Source: Spirosoma sp.
Lineage (GTDB): Bacteria > Bacteroidota > Bacteroidia > Cytophagales > Spirosomataceae
Length of the DNA stretch: 64,000 nucleotides
Assembly (NCBI RefSeq): GCF_026391055.1
Contig: NZ_JAPLET010000022.1
Coordinates: forward strand, 1,021,648-1,085,647
Direction of reading: 5' to 3'
Position 1 is the stretch's first letter. The number at the start of each line of letters is the position of its first letter. Below, piece after piece: positions 44,491 to 53,565 of this stretch. A program made the translations under genes and the position numbers. The notes under the pieces are model-generated. The model was not told the origin of the DNA. It was given only the letters and a program-made list of their open reading frames with translations, and made no database searches.

Positions 44491-45762
44491 ATGAAGAAAG
44501 TACTAATCCTGGCCGCATTTTCGGCGGCATTGCTGGCTGGTTGCTCCAAAAGCTCCGATACGACCACTACCGTTACGCCGACACCGGTTCCGGTGGTAAA
44601 AGAAGCTGTTTCGGGCGATGTGTCCGGCACCTGGGCCAAAGGGAGTACCTACAAAATTACCGGGCATTTACAGGTGCCTACCAGCCAGTCGCTGGTGATT
44701 GAAGAAGGCGTAAACATCGTATTCAGTGACTCGACCGTTAAGCCGGAGTTGATCGTCCGGGGAAATCTTTACGTGATGGGTACATCGGCAAGTCCAGTGA
44801 AATTTACGGTGCCTGATGCCTGGAAAACAACGGCCAACCAATGGGGTAACTTATGGGGCGGTATCATTGCCGCGCCAACCTGTGCTGAAATGCTGATCGA
44901 CAACGCCATTCTTGAATACGGGGGCGCCGTAACGACCGAAAGCTCACCCTCGGTGAAAGCCGGTCTGTATAAAGCTACCGCCGGAAGTCACGTACCGGCC
45001 GTCAACTATTCCAATGTGAACGGTAAACTGGTGATTGTCAATAGCCGATTGAATAACCAGAACGAAGACGGTTTTTATGTTGAAGGCGGTAAAGTGATCA
45101 TTGCCAACAACAAAATCTACACACAGGGCGTCTCAGGTGGCGATGCCATCAATATTAAATCGGGTGTTCAGGCCGATGTGGCCTTCAACCTGGTTTATAG
45201 CCCAAACACAAACGCCCTAAAGCTCTCGAATGCCGGCGACCGCTCGCCACAAGCGTACATTGTTGCGTATAACAACACGATTGTGAACGCGGGCTGGCGC
45301 CGACCAACGATCAAAGGCGGTTCGATTTGGGTAGAACTGGGCGTACGGGCCGATTTGTACAACAACCTGCTGGCCAATGACCGATTCGGTTTTAAGCGTG
45401 ATCCCAAGAATGCGGAGGATGCTCGCTCGAAGGTCAGCAATAACCTGTACTACGGCTATACGCAGGATGGCGTTACGGGTTTCCAACCCACAACCGAAAT
45501 CCTGGCCGGTACCAGTGATATCATCAGCAAAACCGTTGGCGATAACGATCCAAAATTTGTGAATTACCCACTTTCGACCGATTCTAAAAACGCGGTGTTC
45601 AACACAGCCTGGGATTTCCGACTACAGAGCGGTTCGCCAGCTGTTGGCAAAGGCACATCGAGCTTCACGCGGTTGTATGCCGACGGACTTTCGTTTGCGA
45701 ATGGTACACTGTATAAATCACCAGCTCCATCAACGACCATTGGTGCTTTTGGAACCAACTAA
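44491..45762 (+). CDS. Parallel beta-helix lipoprotein
   Basis: A 423-residue lipoprotein: MKKVLILAAFSAALLAGCSK with lipobox LAGC, then a T/P-rich linker (DTTTTVTPTPVPVV). The body looks like a right-handed parallel beta-helix with repeated strand-turn motifs: VIEEGVNIVFSD, LIVRGNLYVMG, LVIVNSRLNNQNEDGFYVEGGKVIIANNKIY, DAINIKSGVQADVAFNLVY. Such lipoproteins often bind or cleave polymers at the surface. It begins 27 bp after the receptor and precedes the phytase, in one likely operon. A catalytic centre cannot be seen. Confidence 0.87.
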   Translation: MKKVLILAAFSAALLAGCSKSSDTTTTVTPTPVPVVKEAVSGDVSGTWAKGSTYKITGHLQVPTSQSLVIEEGVNIVFSDSTVKPELIVRGNLYVMGTSASPVKFTVPDAWKTTANQWGNLWGGIIAAPTCAEMLIDNAILEYGGAVTTESSPSVKAGLYKATAGSHVPAVNYSNVNGKLVIVNSRLNNQNEDGFYVEGGKVIIANNKIYTQGVSGGDAINIKSGVQADVAFNLVYSPNTNALKLSNAGDRSPQAYIVAYNNTIVNAGWRRPTIKGGSIWVELGVRADLYNNLLANDRFGFKRDPKNAEDARSKVSNNLYYGYTQDGVTGFQPTTEILAGTSDIISKTVGDNDPKFVNYPLSTDSKNAVFNTAWDFRLQSGSPAVGKGTSSFTRLYADGLSFANGTLYKSPAPSTTIGAFGTN

Positions 45763-45847
45763 GTGAGCGGCAACTAATCAAAACCGGGTTACGCTGAGTA
45801 GAACCATGAAATTCACTCGGCGTAATTCGCTGGAATACTCTTTATAC

Positions 45848-46870
45848 ATGAAACATCAACTGCCGTTACTTTTTATCTTTTTTTTAGTTGCCTGCCAGTC
45901 AACAGCCCAGAAAGTTGTTCAGCCGGTTTTTATTACGGATACCGTCCGGCATGACACCGACGACCCCGCTATCTGGATTAACCCAGCCGATCCGGCTAAA
46001 AGTCTCGTTATTGGAACAGATAAGGATCAGGACGGCGGTTTGTATGTCTTTGATCTGAAAGGCAAGATTGTGCGTGAGGTTCACGACCTCAAACGTCCCG
46101 ACAATGTTGACGTGGCTTATGGGTTGATGCTGGGCGGCAAACCCACCGATATTGCCGTTACAACCGAACGATTTACGCACAAGCTCCGGATTTTCTCGCT
46201 ACCCGACATGAAACCCGTAGACAACGGTGGCCTCGACATGTTTGTGGGCGAAACCGGGGAAGGGTTTCGGGATTTGATGGGCATTTCGCTCTATACAAAT
46301 CCAAAAGGTATTCTTTATGCTATGGTAGGTCGCAAATCCGGCCCGACAGATGGTTCATACATTGGCCAATATCAACTCGAAGACGATGGTGCCGGACAGA
46401 TTAAGGCTTCGCTGATCCGGAAGTTCGGTCAGTACAGCGGCAAAAAGGAAATCGAATCCATCGCCGTGGATAATGAGTTGGGCTTTGTTTATTATTCCGA
46501 TGAAGGCGTTGGTGTCCGGAAGTACTATGCTGACCCTGAGAAAGGGAGTCAGGAATTAGCGCTTTTTGCAAAAACAGGCTTTGCTGAAGACCATGAGGGT
46601 ATTTCTATCTACAAAACAGGTCCCAAAACCGGCTATATCCTGGTATCGGACCAGGGAGCCAATCAGTTCCATATCTTCAAACGCGAAGGAGAACCGGGCA
46701 ACCCGAATGAACACAAACTTCTTAAAATCGTTAAAGTAGCGGCCCAGGTAAGCGACGGCTCCGACGTCACGAACGTGCCTCTTGGCAAGCAGTTTCCCCA
46801 CGGTCTGTTCGTGGTCATGTCTGAAGGTAAAACCTTTCACTATTACCGCTGGGAAGACATTATTAAATGA
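45848..46870 (+). CDS. Beta-propeller phytase (3-phytase), lipoprotein
   Basis: A 340-residue phytase. ATG 45848 begins a lipoprotein leader (MKHQLPLLFIFFLVACQ, lipobox LVAC); an in-frame ATG at 45806 adds 14 residues in front. Beta-propeller phytase motifs are clear: DTDDPAIWINPADPAKSLVIGTDKDQDGGLYVFDL, RPDNVDVAYG, EIESIAVDNELGFVYYSDE, EDHEGISIYKTG and ILVSDQGANQFHIF. The acidic residues bind the Ca2+ ions that hold inositol hexakisphosphate, which the enzyme cleaves to phosphate. It is third in the receptor/lipoprotein/phytase operon, downstream of Pho-like sites. Confidence 0.94.
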   Translation: MKHQLPLLFIFFLVACQSTAQKVVQPVFITDTVRHDTDDPAIWINPADPAKSLVIGTDKDQDGGLYVFDLKGKIVREVHDLKRPDNVDVAYGLMLGGKPTDIAVTTERFTHKLRIFSLPDMKPVDNGGLDMFVGETGEGFRDLMGISLYTNPKGILYAMVGRKSGPTDGSYIGQYQLEDDGAGQIKASLIRKFGQYSGKKEIESIAVDNELGFVYYSDEGVGVRKYYADPEKGSQELALFAKTGFAEDHEGISIYKTGPKTGYILVSDQGANQFHIFKREGEPGNPNEHKLLKIVKVAAQVSDGSDVTNVPLGKQFPHGLFVVMSEGKTFHYYRWEDIIK

Positions 46871-46915
46871 TATAGGATGTATTTCTTTCGCGTTAGATAC
46901 GTCTTGCATCATACA

Positions 46916-47698
46916 TCATTTTACCGCCCACGTTTTCAGGCTTAACTCGCTTCCGTTGAATACGGCGTAGGTTTTGGCAAATACCCATTCGCCGAGATTT
47001 ATGTATCGGCTCGATGGCGTAACGGCCAGATCGAGCGGCAAATGGCGGTGACCAAAAATATAATAGTCGTGGTGCTGCCTGGCTTCTACTTCACGGCAGT
47101 ACTGCATGAGCCATTCCCGGTCTTCGCCCAGGAAATGATCCTCCCCTTTCTCCTGATTACTCAGTCGGCTTCGGCGCGACCACGCCTGAGCCAACCCAAC
47201 ACCCAGGTCGGGGTGTAGCCAGCGAAACAGCCCGCGGGCCAGTCTGCTCTCAAACACCGTTTTCAGGCGTTTATAGATGAAATCGCCGGGACCAAGGCCA
47301 TCGCCGTGGCCGATAAAAAACTGTTTGCCGTTGATGTCGTACCGGCGCGGGTTTCGATAGACAGGAATACCCAACTCCTTAGTGAAGTAGTCGTTCATCC
47401 ACATATCGTGATTACCGGTGAAAAGGATAATCCGCGTACCAGCATCGGTAAGTTCCGCCAGCTTTCCCTGCAACCGGATAAATCCTTTGGGGATGGTGTG
47501 CTTGTATTCAAACCAGAAATCAAATACATCACCTACCAGAAAAATCACATCAGCATCGTGTCGGATAGCGTCCAGCCAGGCTACCACGGCCCGTTCCCGG
47601 TCGAGGCTCTGCTGGATGGACGGCGTACCGAGGTGAAAATCGGACGCAAAATAAACGTTACGGCCAGTGGCAAGCGAAATGGTTTCGATATCAGACAT
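46916..47698 (-). CDS. lpxH: UDP-2,3-diacylglucosamine diphosphatase (LpxH-like)
   Basis: A 260-residue calcineurin-like metallophosphatase of lipid A synthesis, cleaving UDP-diacylglucosamine to lipid X and UMP. Metal-binding motifs appear in order: VYFASDFHLG, FLVGDVFDFWFEY, LFTGNHDMWM, FIGHGDG and YYIFGHRHLPLD. Length fits LpxH of Bacteroidota (slightly longer than in E. coli). Single gene, convergent with the phytase operon. Confidence 0.9.
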   Translation of the reverse strand: MSDIETISLATGRNVYFASDFHLGTPSIQQSLDRERAVVAWLDAIRHDADVIFLVGDVFDFWFEYKHTIPKGFIRLQGKLAELTDAGTRIILFTGNHDMWMNDYFTKELGIPVYRNPRRYDINGKQFFIGHGDGLGPGDFIYKRLKTVFESRLARGLFRWLHPDLGVGLAQAWSRRSRLSNQEKGEDHFLGEDREWLMQYCREVEARQHHDYYIFGHRHLPLDLAVTPSSRYINLGEWVFAKTYAVFNGSELSLKTWAVK

Positions 47699-47828
47699 GC
47701 ATACAGGAATTCGACCGTAAAACTACACAACGATTACCGTTCACTCAGTGAACCGGACCAGATGTCGATAAAAAATACATCTTTAATCCTCCCCTTTCGT
47801 TCATGGGGCGCTTAATCTCTTTCGACAG

Positions 47829-49151
47829 ATGAGTGGTCTATTTCGAACGCTATCCATCGCGCTATTGCTGACATGGCCGGGCTATCGGCTTCAGGCTCAG
47901 CAATCGGCACAGCTGATTGCTGAGCTGGATTCTATTCATAGAAGAATTCTGAATACCTCCTGTGCGAACCAACAGGTGATATCCAACAGAGCCATGAACC
48001 TGTATCTGTCTGACAGGGTTGGGAGTTACCTCGCTGACTACAAAAACCTCTCATTTTACAAAAACTACGTTACCTTCAACACAAGGGACGGCGTCTTTTC
48101 ACTGAATCACAACTTCTTTCAGGCAACCGGTGTCGACGAACCCGTAAGGTCATTTCTTGTCGTGGGTGTTAAAGCCAATGTCATGAACGCCCTGGCGTCG
48201 ACCTTTACGGATAAGCCGTTTAGGAATGAATTGGGCGCTACGCTGAAAAAAGCCTGGATTGGAAAACCTAAAACCACGATAAATAATTGCCGGGAGAAAA
48301 ACCTGATGGATACGAAGCGATCATCTATATTAAACTTGCTCAAACGTGAGATCGAAAACAAAGAAGCCGACTTCATTAAATCTATTGACTCACTTAAACA
48401 GGAAGGCCTTTCTGATTCGACTCTGGCTCACATCAAAGCGGAATTGAGTCAGAACTTCTATGCTGGTTTACGAGATGAGTTCTCGCGAAGGTTTGCTTCT
48501 TTACAATACCTTGAACTGGCTGAAACTGCACGGTATAAGCAGATTACTACGCATTGGACAACCCTCAACGCATACTTACCCTTTATCCTCCAGCGCTATA
48601 CCGTAGCCAGTTCATTCGCTCAAGTGGCGGAAACCAAAAAAAACTATCCGTTTGAGCTTTCACTTATTCATACACGATTTTGGGAGTCAAAAAAAAGGGG
48701 TAGGCTATTTCTTTCCTTCGAGGGCCGTATTGTCCTGAACAATTCTATACAGAGTTTTTCAAGAGAAACTATCAGCTATAGTCAGTATACAAGTTTAGGG
48801 GGACTTGACACGCTTACCCTAAAACAGCGGGCAATCCGATCACTCTACATTGGCGACTACGCTTCTTTCCTCACACCCGGCGCAAAGATCAGCTTTGTTT
48901 ACTACCCGGCAGAGTCGCACATTGGCCTGAGTTCATCGCTTGAACAAAATATGGGCACTTACCGCGCTTTAAACTGGACGATTGGTATCCCGGTCGTATT
49001 GATTGACAAAGCCGGAGCCCCATCGGCCAATTTTGAGTTTCAGCTTAACTATTCTGACGTTACTCGTTCTTTTCTACCCGGACGGAAAACGAGTGACCGC
49101 CTTAGTATTGGGCTGACCATTGCCGTTCCTTTCAGTAAAATCATTTATTGA
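47829..49151 (+). CDS. Exported protein of unknown function with beta-rich C-terminus
   Basis: A 440-residue protein with a signal peptide (MSGLFRTLSIALLLTWPGYRLQAQ). The first half is helical and charged with a Cys pair (NTSCANQ at about 44, NNCREKN at about 156) and a coiled coil (LLKREIENKEADFIKSIDSLKQE). The second half looks like outer-membrane beta strands with alternating residues: RLFLSFEGRIVLNN, AKISFVYYPAESHIGLSSSLEQN, SANFEFQLNYSD and a final SIGLTIAVPFSKIIY. No family recognised. A link with the next gene, a lipoprotein, is possible. Confidence 0.75.
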   Translation: MSGLFRTLSIALLLTWPGYRLQAQQSAQLIAELDSIHRRILNTSCANQQVISNRAMNLYLSDRVGSYLADYKNLSFYKNYVTFNTRDGVFSLNHNFFQATGVDEPVRSFLVVGVKANVMNALASTFTDKPFRNELGATLKKAWIGKPKTTINNCREKNLMDTKRSSILNLLKREIENKEADFIKSIDSLKQEGLSDSTLAHIKAELSQNFYAGLRDEFSRRFASLQYLELAETARYKQITTHWTTLNAYLPFILQRYTVASSFAQVAETKKNYPFELSLIHTRFWESKKRGRLFLSFEGRIVLNNSIQSFSRETISYSQYTSLGGLDTLTLKQRAIRSLYIGDYASFLTPGAKISFVYYPAESHIGLSSSLEQNMGTYRALNWTIGIPVVLIDKAGAPSANFEFQLNYSDVTRSFLPGRKTSDRLSIGLTIAVPFSKIIY

Positions 49152-49238
49152 CAAGCTGTGTCTGTGCGACAAAAACATCTACACTACTCATCTGGTATGT
49201 AAGAAAACGCTAATTTTGGGCTTTCTCAAAATCATCCC

Positions 49239-50009
49239 ATGAAAATCAAATCACTGATACTGGCTTTTCCGGTTTTGTGTCTAGCCTGCAGCAGCCCCGC
49301 TCCTACTACCGATCCTGCTAACCAAATGGACGCCAGCCCGGTAGTGGCTAAACAAGTCGCTGGTGTCAATGCACTATCGACCGATGCTAACTACGACGAA
49401 CCATGTACCCTACTCGGGGAAGAGTATGTTCGCCGAACATTTAATCTGGACGAAACAACGAAACTGGAAGAATCGATCGAGCATTCCGGTTGTGGCTTTG
49501 AATGGGCTGGCAACAAAGTTGTTGTGTCGTTCGGTGGTAAACGCCCCTACTCGTCTACCTTCCTGGCCGAGTATATCTTTGATAAACAGTTTCAGGGTAA
49601 GCCAGCCCTTGCCATGACGGAGCCGGTTGAAACGGCCAATGATTCGACCATCAGCGGTCCTGAAACAGAAGGTACCAACGCGGAGACGTCTGCTGAAACA
49701 ACCGTACCGGAAGAGACAAAACACACGACAGCCGACAACCACCCCCAACATGCTGGTGTTACATCCGCAGCGCCAGCCCTTACCGGCCATGCAGTGAGCA
49801 CGGGTCACTTTGAAGCAGTTTCGAACATTGGTGATAAAGCCGTTTGGGATGCATCAACGGGTGCTATGCACGTTTTATATAACAATCACATCATCAGTGT
49901 TACTGTTGAGTCGAAAGACAAAGCCGATGTTAAGAAAGAGCGTGCTCAAAGTCTGGCCGAAGTTTTAATCGATAAGATCGCTGAGAACGAATACACGAAG
50001 CGGTTGTAA
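49239..50009 (+). CDS. Lipoprotein of unknown function
   Basis: A 256-residue lipoprotein: MKIKSLILAFPVLCLACSSP, lipobox CLAC. After a low-complexity start it has DEPCTLLGEEYVRRTFNLDETTKLEESIEHSGCGFEWAGNKVVVSFGG, with two Cys that could form a disulfide. A T/E/A-rich linker (about 125-185) joins a second half, GHFEAVSNIGDKAVWDASTGAMHVLYNNHIISVTVE, that repeats the same kind of fold. The layout resembles DUF3558-like lipoproteins, but I cannot name the family. A strong terminator follows. Confidence 0.75.
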   Translation: MKIKSLILAFPVLCLACSSPAPTTDPANQMDASPVVAKQVAGVNALSTDANYDEPCTLLGEEYVRRTFNLDETTKLEESIEHSGCGFEWAGNKVVVSFGGKRPYSSTFLAEYIFDKQFQGKPALAMTEPVETANDSTISGPETEGTNAETSAETTVPEETKHTTADNHPQHAGVTSAAPALTGHAVSTGHFEAVSNIGDKAVWDASTGAMHVLYNNHIISVTVESKDKADVKKERAQSLAEVLIDKIAENEYTKRL

Positions 50010-50024
50010 ATGGCATTTCGACAC

Positions 50025-50061
50025 AAAAAAGGGTAGCGGGCGTTGTCTGCTGCCCTTTTTT
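50025..50061 (+). terminator. Rho-independent terminator
   Basis: AAAAAAGGGTAGC (50025-50037) pairs with GCTGCCCTTTTTT (50049-50061) across an 11-nt loop, ending in a T-run. It lies 16 bp past the lipoprotein stop. Confidence 0.85.
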
Positions 50062-50139
50062 GCGTAAATGACCGTCCCAATCAAACCAGTTTTGACATCA
50101 ACTCTTTCACGCTTAACACTCGTTAACCAAAACTACCCA

Positions 50140-51048
50140 ATGACTATGCAGGAACTATCCGGCAGACGAGAATTTGTACGTGTAATGACGAAAGCGGTCG
50201 GGGGGTCTTTCCTTCTTCCTACCTTTTCCCTTCATCACCCAGCCCCTCGTGAGCAGCAAGTGTTTACCGTTGGCCAGATTATGGAGTTAATCCTTAAAAC
50301 GATTCCCGGCGCTCCCTTTCCCAAAACGGTTGATACGCTGAAATCAGGTACGTCGTCTCAAAAGGTGACGGGAATTGTTTCCACAATGTTTGCAACGGTC
50401 GATGTTATTGAGAAAGCGATTGCTGCCGGGGCGAACTTCATCATTGCTCACGAACCAACGTTTTACAACCATGCCGACGAGACGGACTGGCTTGAGAACA
50501 GCGACGTTTATCGCTATAAGCATAACTTACTGACAAAGAATGGGATTGCACTCTGGCGTTTTCACGACTACCTCCACTCCCACCGCCCAGATGGCATCCA
50601 GGCGGGTATGTTGGCAACTCTGGGATGGACAACGTATGCCAGTGCGGCTAACTCACACGTGTTGACCATGCCTGCTACCCCATTGAGCCAACTCATCAGC
50701 CACGCGAAAAGTAAACTGGAAATCAAACAGCTGCGGGTTGTGGGTGACCCAGGCCAATCCTGTCAGCGAATTTTATTTATGCCAGGTGCATCGGGTGGGC
50801 GGAGCCAGATAACCGCAATTGAAAAAGAAAAACCAGACGTCATTTTTTGCGGAGAAACCAGCGAATGGGAAACACCCGAGTATGTCCGTGACGCCCGGCG
50901 TCAGGGCAAAAAATTAGCTCTGGTTATTCTGGGCCACATCATGAGTGAAGCGGCCGGTATGGAATGGGTCGTTTCCTGGCTAAAGCCCCAACTGCCCGGC
51001 GTTAAAATTTCATACATACCCTCAGGTAACGAATTTACGTATCTGTAA
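50140..51048 (+). CDS. Nif3-like dinuclear metal-centre protein with Tat signal
   Basis: A 302-residue protein. ATG 50140 (MTMQELSGRREFVRVMTKAVGGSFLLP) gives a twin-arginine-like leader; a start at 50068 would add 24 residues. The body matches the Nif3/YbgI (DUF34) fold: GIVSTMFATVDVIEKAIAAGANFIIAHEPTFYNH with the metal-binding His, then FHDYLHS, and near the end LGHIMSEAAGMEWV with His and Glu ligands. Nif3 proteins are often linked to GTP cyclohydrolase type functions, but most have no proven role. An exported version is unusual. Single gene, convergent with bioB. Confidence 0.85.
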   Translation: MTMQELSGRREFVRVMTKAVGGSFLLPTFSLHHPAPREQQVFTVGQIMELILKTIPGAPFPKTVDTLKSGTSSQKVTGIVSTMFATVDVIEKAIAAGANFIIAHEPTFYNHADETDWLENSDVYRYKHNLLTKNGIALWRFHDYLHSHRPDGIQAGMLATLGWTTYASAANSHVLTMPATPLSQLISHAKSKLEIKQLRVVGDPGQSCQRILFMPGASGGRSQITAIEKEKPDVIFCGETSEWETPEYVRDARRQGKKLALVILGHIMSEAAGMEWVVSWLKPQLPGVKISYIPSGNEFTYL

Positions 51049-51070
51049 CGGGGAATAGTGACTGAAGCTG

Positions 51071-51106
51071 GAAGGCGTGCTACGGTTTCAACCGTAGCAC
51101 GCCTTC
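51071..51106. terminator. Perfect 16-bp hairpin between convergent genes
   Basis: GAAGGCGTGCTACGGT (51071-51086), loop TTCA, perfect complement 51091-51106. Lies between the Nif3-like gene and bioB. There is no T-tract. Its core CTACGG-TTTCAA-CCGTA resembles the core of the inverted repeat at 1181-1288. Confidence 0.6.
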
Positions 51107-51159
51107 ACAAACAAACCCCTTGTTAGACGATTCTGCCTAGTAAAGGTCAAGCTATCAAC

Positions 51160-52152
51160 TTATACGGGTATTTGCTCAAAAACAACGGCAGGCTGACTGG
51201 CGTCTTTGAAGGCTTTTCGAGGACGGATATTCAGGGTCTGGAAAAGTTGCTGATCGGCGTCCTCGTTCGGGTTTGGCGTTGTTAGGAGTTTATCCCCGGC
51301 AAAGATGGAGTTGGCTCCGGCGAGGAAGCACAGCGCTTGCTCTTCGGTATTCATTCGTACCCGCCCGGCCGACAGTCGGACCATGGCTTTTGGCATGATG
51401 ATACGAGCCGTGGCTATCATCCGAATCATTTCCCAGACCGATACTCGTGGCTGGTCTTCCAGGGGTGTACCCTCTACCGGTACCAGTGCATTGACTGGCA
51501 CCGATTCGGGATGTTGCGGCAGTGTTGCCAGCGTATGCAGCATACCAATCCGGTCGTGGTCCGACTCGCCCATGCCAATAATACCACCGGAGCAAACAGA
51601 TATACCGGCTTTACGGGCGTGGCCCAGCGTATCCAATCGGTCATCGTACGTGCGGGTACTGATAATATCTCCGTAGAACTCTTCGCTGGTATCGAGGTTG
51701 TGATTGTAGGCGTACAGGCCAGCGTCTTTCAGTTTCTGAGCCTGGGTTTCGGTGAGCATTCCAAGAGTGCAACACACTTCGAGTCCCATCTCATTGACGC
51801 CATGTACCATGTCGAGTACTTTATCAAAGTCGCTGTTGTCGCGCACTTCGCGCCAGGCTGCGCCCATGCAAAAACGGGTACTGCCAGTATCTTTAGCGCG
51901 TTGAGCGGCCGTCAGCACCTCATCCACCTCCATCAGCTTGTGTACCTTCACGGCGGTATGATACCGCGCAGCCTGCGGACAGTAAGCACAGTCTTCCGGG
52001 CAGCCACCCGTTTTAACCGACAGTAAGGTGCAGACCTGTACTTCCTGCGGATCATGATGTTGACGATGAACTGTGGCGGCCCGGTACATCAGGTCCAGCA
52101 CGGGCGAATTATAGATTTCGGCGATTTCAGCGCGAGTCCAATCGGTACGCAT
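51160..52152 (-). CDS. bioB: Biotin synthase
   Basis: A 330-residue radical SAM enzyme that inserts sulfur into dethiobiotin. The 4Fe-4S site is [12 protein letters not shown] (CxxxCxxC). The 2Fe-2S ligands fall in the later conserved segments [21 protein letters not shown] and the C-terminal [36 protein letters not shown]. No other bio gene is adjacent. The biotin made here would serve the biotin carrier gene at 34008. Confidence 0.97.
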   Translation of the reverse strand: MRTDWTRAEIAEIYNSPVLDLMYRAATVHRQHHDPQEVQVCTLLSVKTGGCPEDCAYCPQAARYHTAVKVHKLMEVDEVLTAAQRAKDTGSTRFCMGAAWREVRDNSDFDKVLDMVHGVNEMGLEVCCTLGMLTETQAQKLKDAGLYAYNHNLDTSEEFYGDIISTRTYDDRLDTLGHARKAGISVCSGGIIGMGESDHDRIGMLHTLATLPQHPESVPVNALVPVEGTPLEDQPRVSVWEMIRMIATARIIMPKAMVRLSAGRVRMNTEEQALCFLAGANSIFAGDKLLTTPNPNEDADQQLFQTLNIRPRKAFKDASQPAVVFEQIPV

Positions 52153-52259
52153 GGATTTACTTTTTTAATGATAAGCTCCTAAAAAAGGAGCAGTGAAACG
52201 CGTTAGCCTAATGGCTATGAGTTATCAAAAATCGCAAATCAAATGTCATAAACCAACAA

Positions 52260-53447
52260 TCATTTTAACCCAAAGAATACTCTCATCAACTTAAACGGCC
52301 GGATCAGTAACATATAGATAGCGATACAGACAAGAAGTGTGGCAAAGCTGATGACAAAAAAACCACTGTAAAGACCTAACGATGTTTGGGTTATGATATA
52401 ATACCCAACGAGTACGATAACCGTTTGATGCAGGATATAGAAGGGATAAACGGCTTCGTTCAGGTGCGGCAAAATCGGATGATTCACATTAAGATACCGA
52501 TACCCATAGGCAACAGTGGTTAACACCGAAAACCACGTCAACCCAAGTCGATTAAAGCTAAACAATGTAGTCAGTAGTTTCGATGCCTCAACGGTATCGT
52601 CACTGATCAAGGCTCGGGAACCATACATAATGATCGTACAGATCACCGTAGCCGCCAGGAAGTAAAGACGCTGGTCGGTGATGATCTGCCAGAAACTTTT
52701 TCGGCTGATCAGGATAAAACCGAGCCAGAAGAGCAGCAGGTTATTCATGAAATAAGCCCAGTCATTTATCAGCGCGTGGGTTTCGTGGGGAAAGAATCCG
52801 CCAAGAACCACATCATTCAGCAGTAAAAAGCCAACGAGCCAGAGTGCTCCACCGGGCCGGGCAATAAGCCGACCGATCCGATCGACGAAACGCTGGCCCG
52901 ACTCGCGTTTTAGCCACTGAAACACAGGAATACTTATCAGTGAATACAGAAATAGGTAACAGACAAACCAGAGATGATGCCAGCTAAAGGCACCACCCGT
53001 GCCGCCATCTTCGTACGGTTGGAAGTTGAAAACTTCGGGGTAAAACGCCAGATAACTACCGGAAAATCGTCCCCTAAACAGCCACTCAATGTAGATTTGA
53101 GGGGGTACGATTACGAACATGCCAAAAACCAGCGGCACAAACAATCGCCGGACGCGCTCACCAGCATAGGCACCATACGAGCGTTTTTTCAGGGCAAAGA
53201 AGGTACCGGCTCCTGAGATAAAGAATAATAACGGCATCCGCCAGCGATGCAGCCACCGCATCACGACTTCCATTGGTACGCTATGTTCAGCACTTTTTAT
53301 ATGCCAGTTCCACGACACGTAAATCATGCCGGTATGGTAGAATAGCAGGGTCACAATGGCAATTACCCTGAGCCAGTCGAGGTCATGACGCCGGGTAGAA
53401 ATCGCATTTATTACTGATGAAGTAGCTGGAGCTGAGGTTGGATGCAT
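52260..53447 (-). CDS. Acyltransferase-3 family membrane protein
   Basis: A 395-residue protein with about ten membrane helices. The N-terminal RRHDLDWLRVIAIVTLLFYHTGMIY carries the (R/H)xxx(D)xLR motif and the catalytic His; RWRMPLLFFISGAGTFFAL and HHLWFVCYLFLYSL are further hallmarks. The family moves acetyl or succinyl groups onto surface sugars, glucans (OpgC) or peptidoglycan. Acceptor unknown. It lies before the AraC-type membrane regulator on the same strand, which may control it. Confidence 0.9.
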   Translation of the reverse strand: MHPTSAPATSSVINAISTRRHDLDWLRVIAIVTLLFYHTGMIYVSWNWHIKSAEHSVPMEVVMRWLHRWRMPLLFFISGAGTFFALKKRSYGAYAGERVRRLFVPLVFGMFVIVPPQIYIEWLFRGRFSGSYLAFYPEVFNFQPYEDGGTGGAFSWHHLWFVCYLFLYSLISIPVFQWLKRESGQRFVDRIGRLIARPGGALWLVGFLLLNDVVLGGFFPHETHALINDWAYFMNNLLLFWLGFILISRKSFWQIITDQRLYFLAATVICTIIMYGSRALISDDTVEASKLLTTLFSFNRLGLTWFSVLTTVAYGYRYLNVNHPILPHLNEAVYPFYILHQTVIVLVGYYIITQTSLGLYSGFFVISFATLLVCIAIYMLLIRPFKLMRVFFGLK

Positions 53448-53565
53448 GATTTTTTGCTTTACGGGGTTGATGCAGCAAAGGTGCGCTCCAGAGGCTTTAC
53501 AAGCCCTATTTCCCGACGAGTAAGCACTTCGCGCCTATCGGGACGAACTAATAATATCTGCTACC

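Noticed and set aside
51337..52026. 229-codon plus-strand reading frame
   Set aside because: Antisense to bioB; low-complexity translation with no motif.
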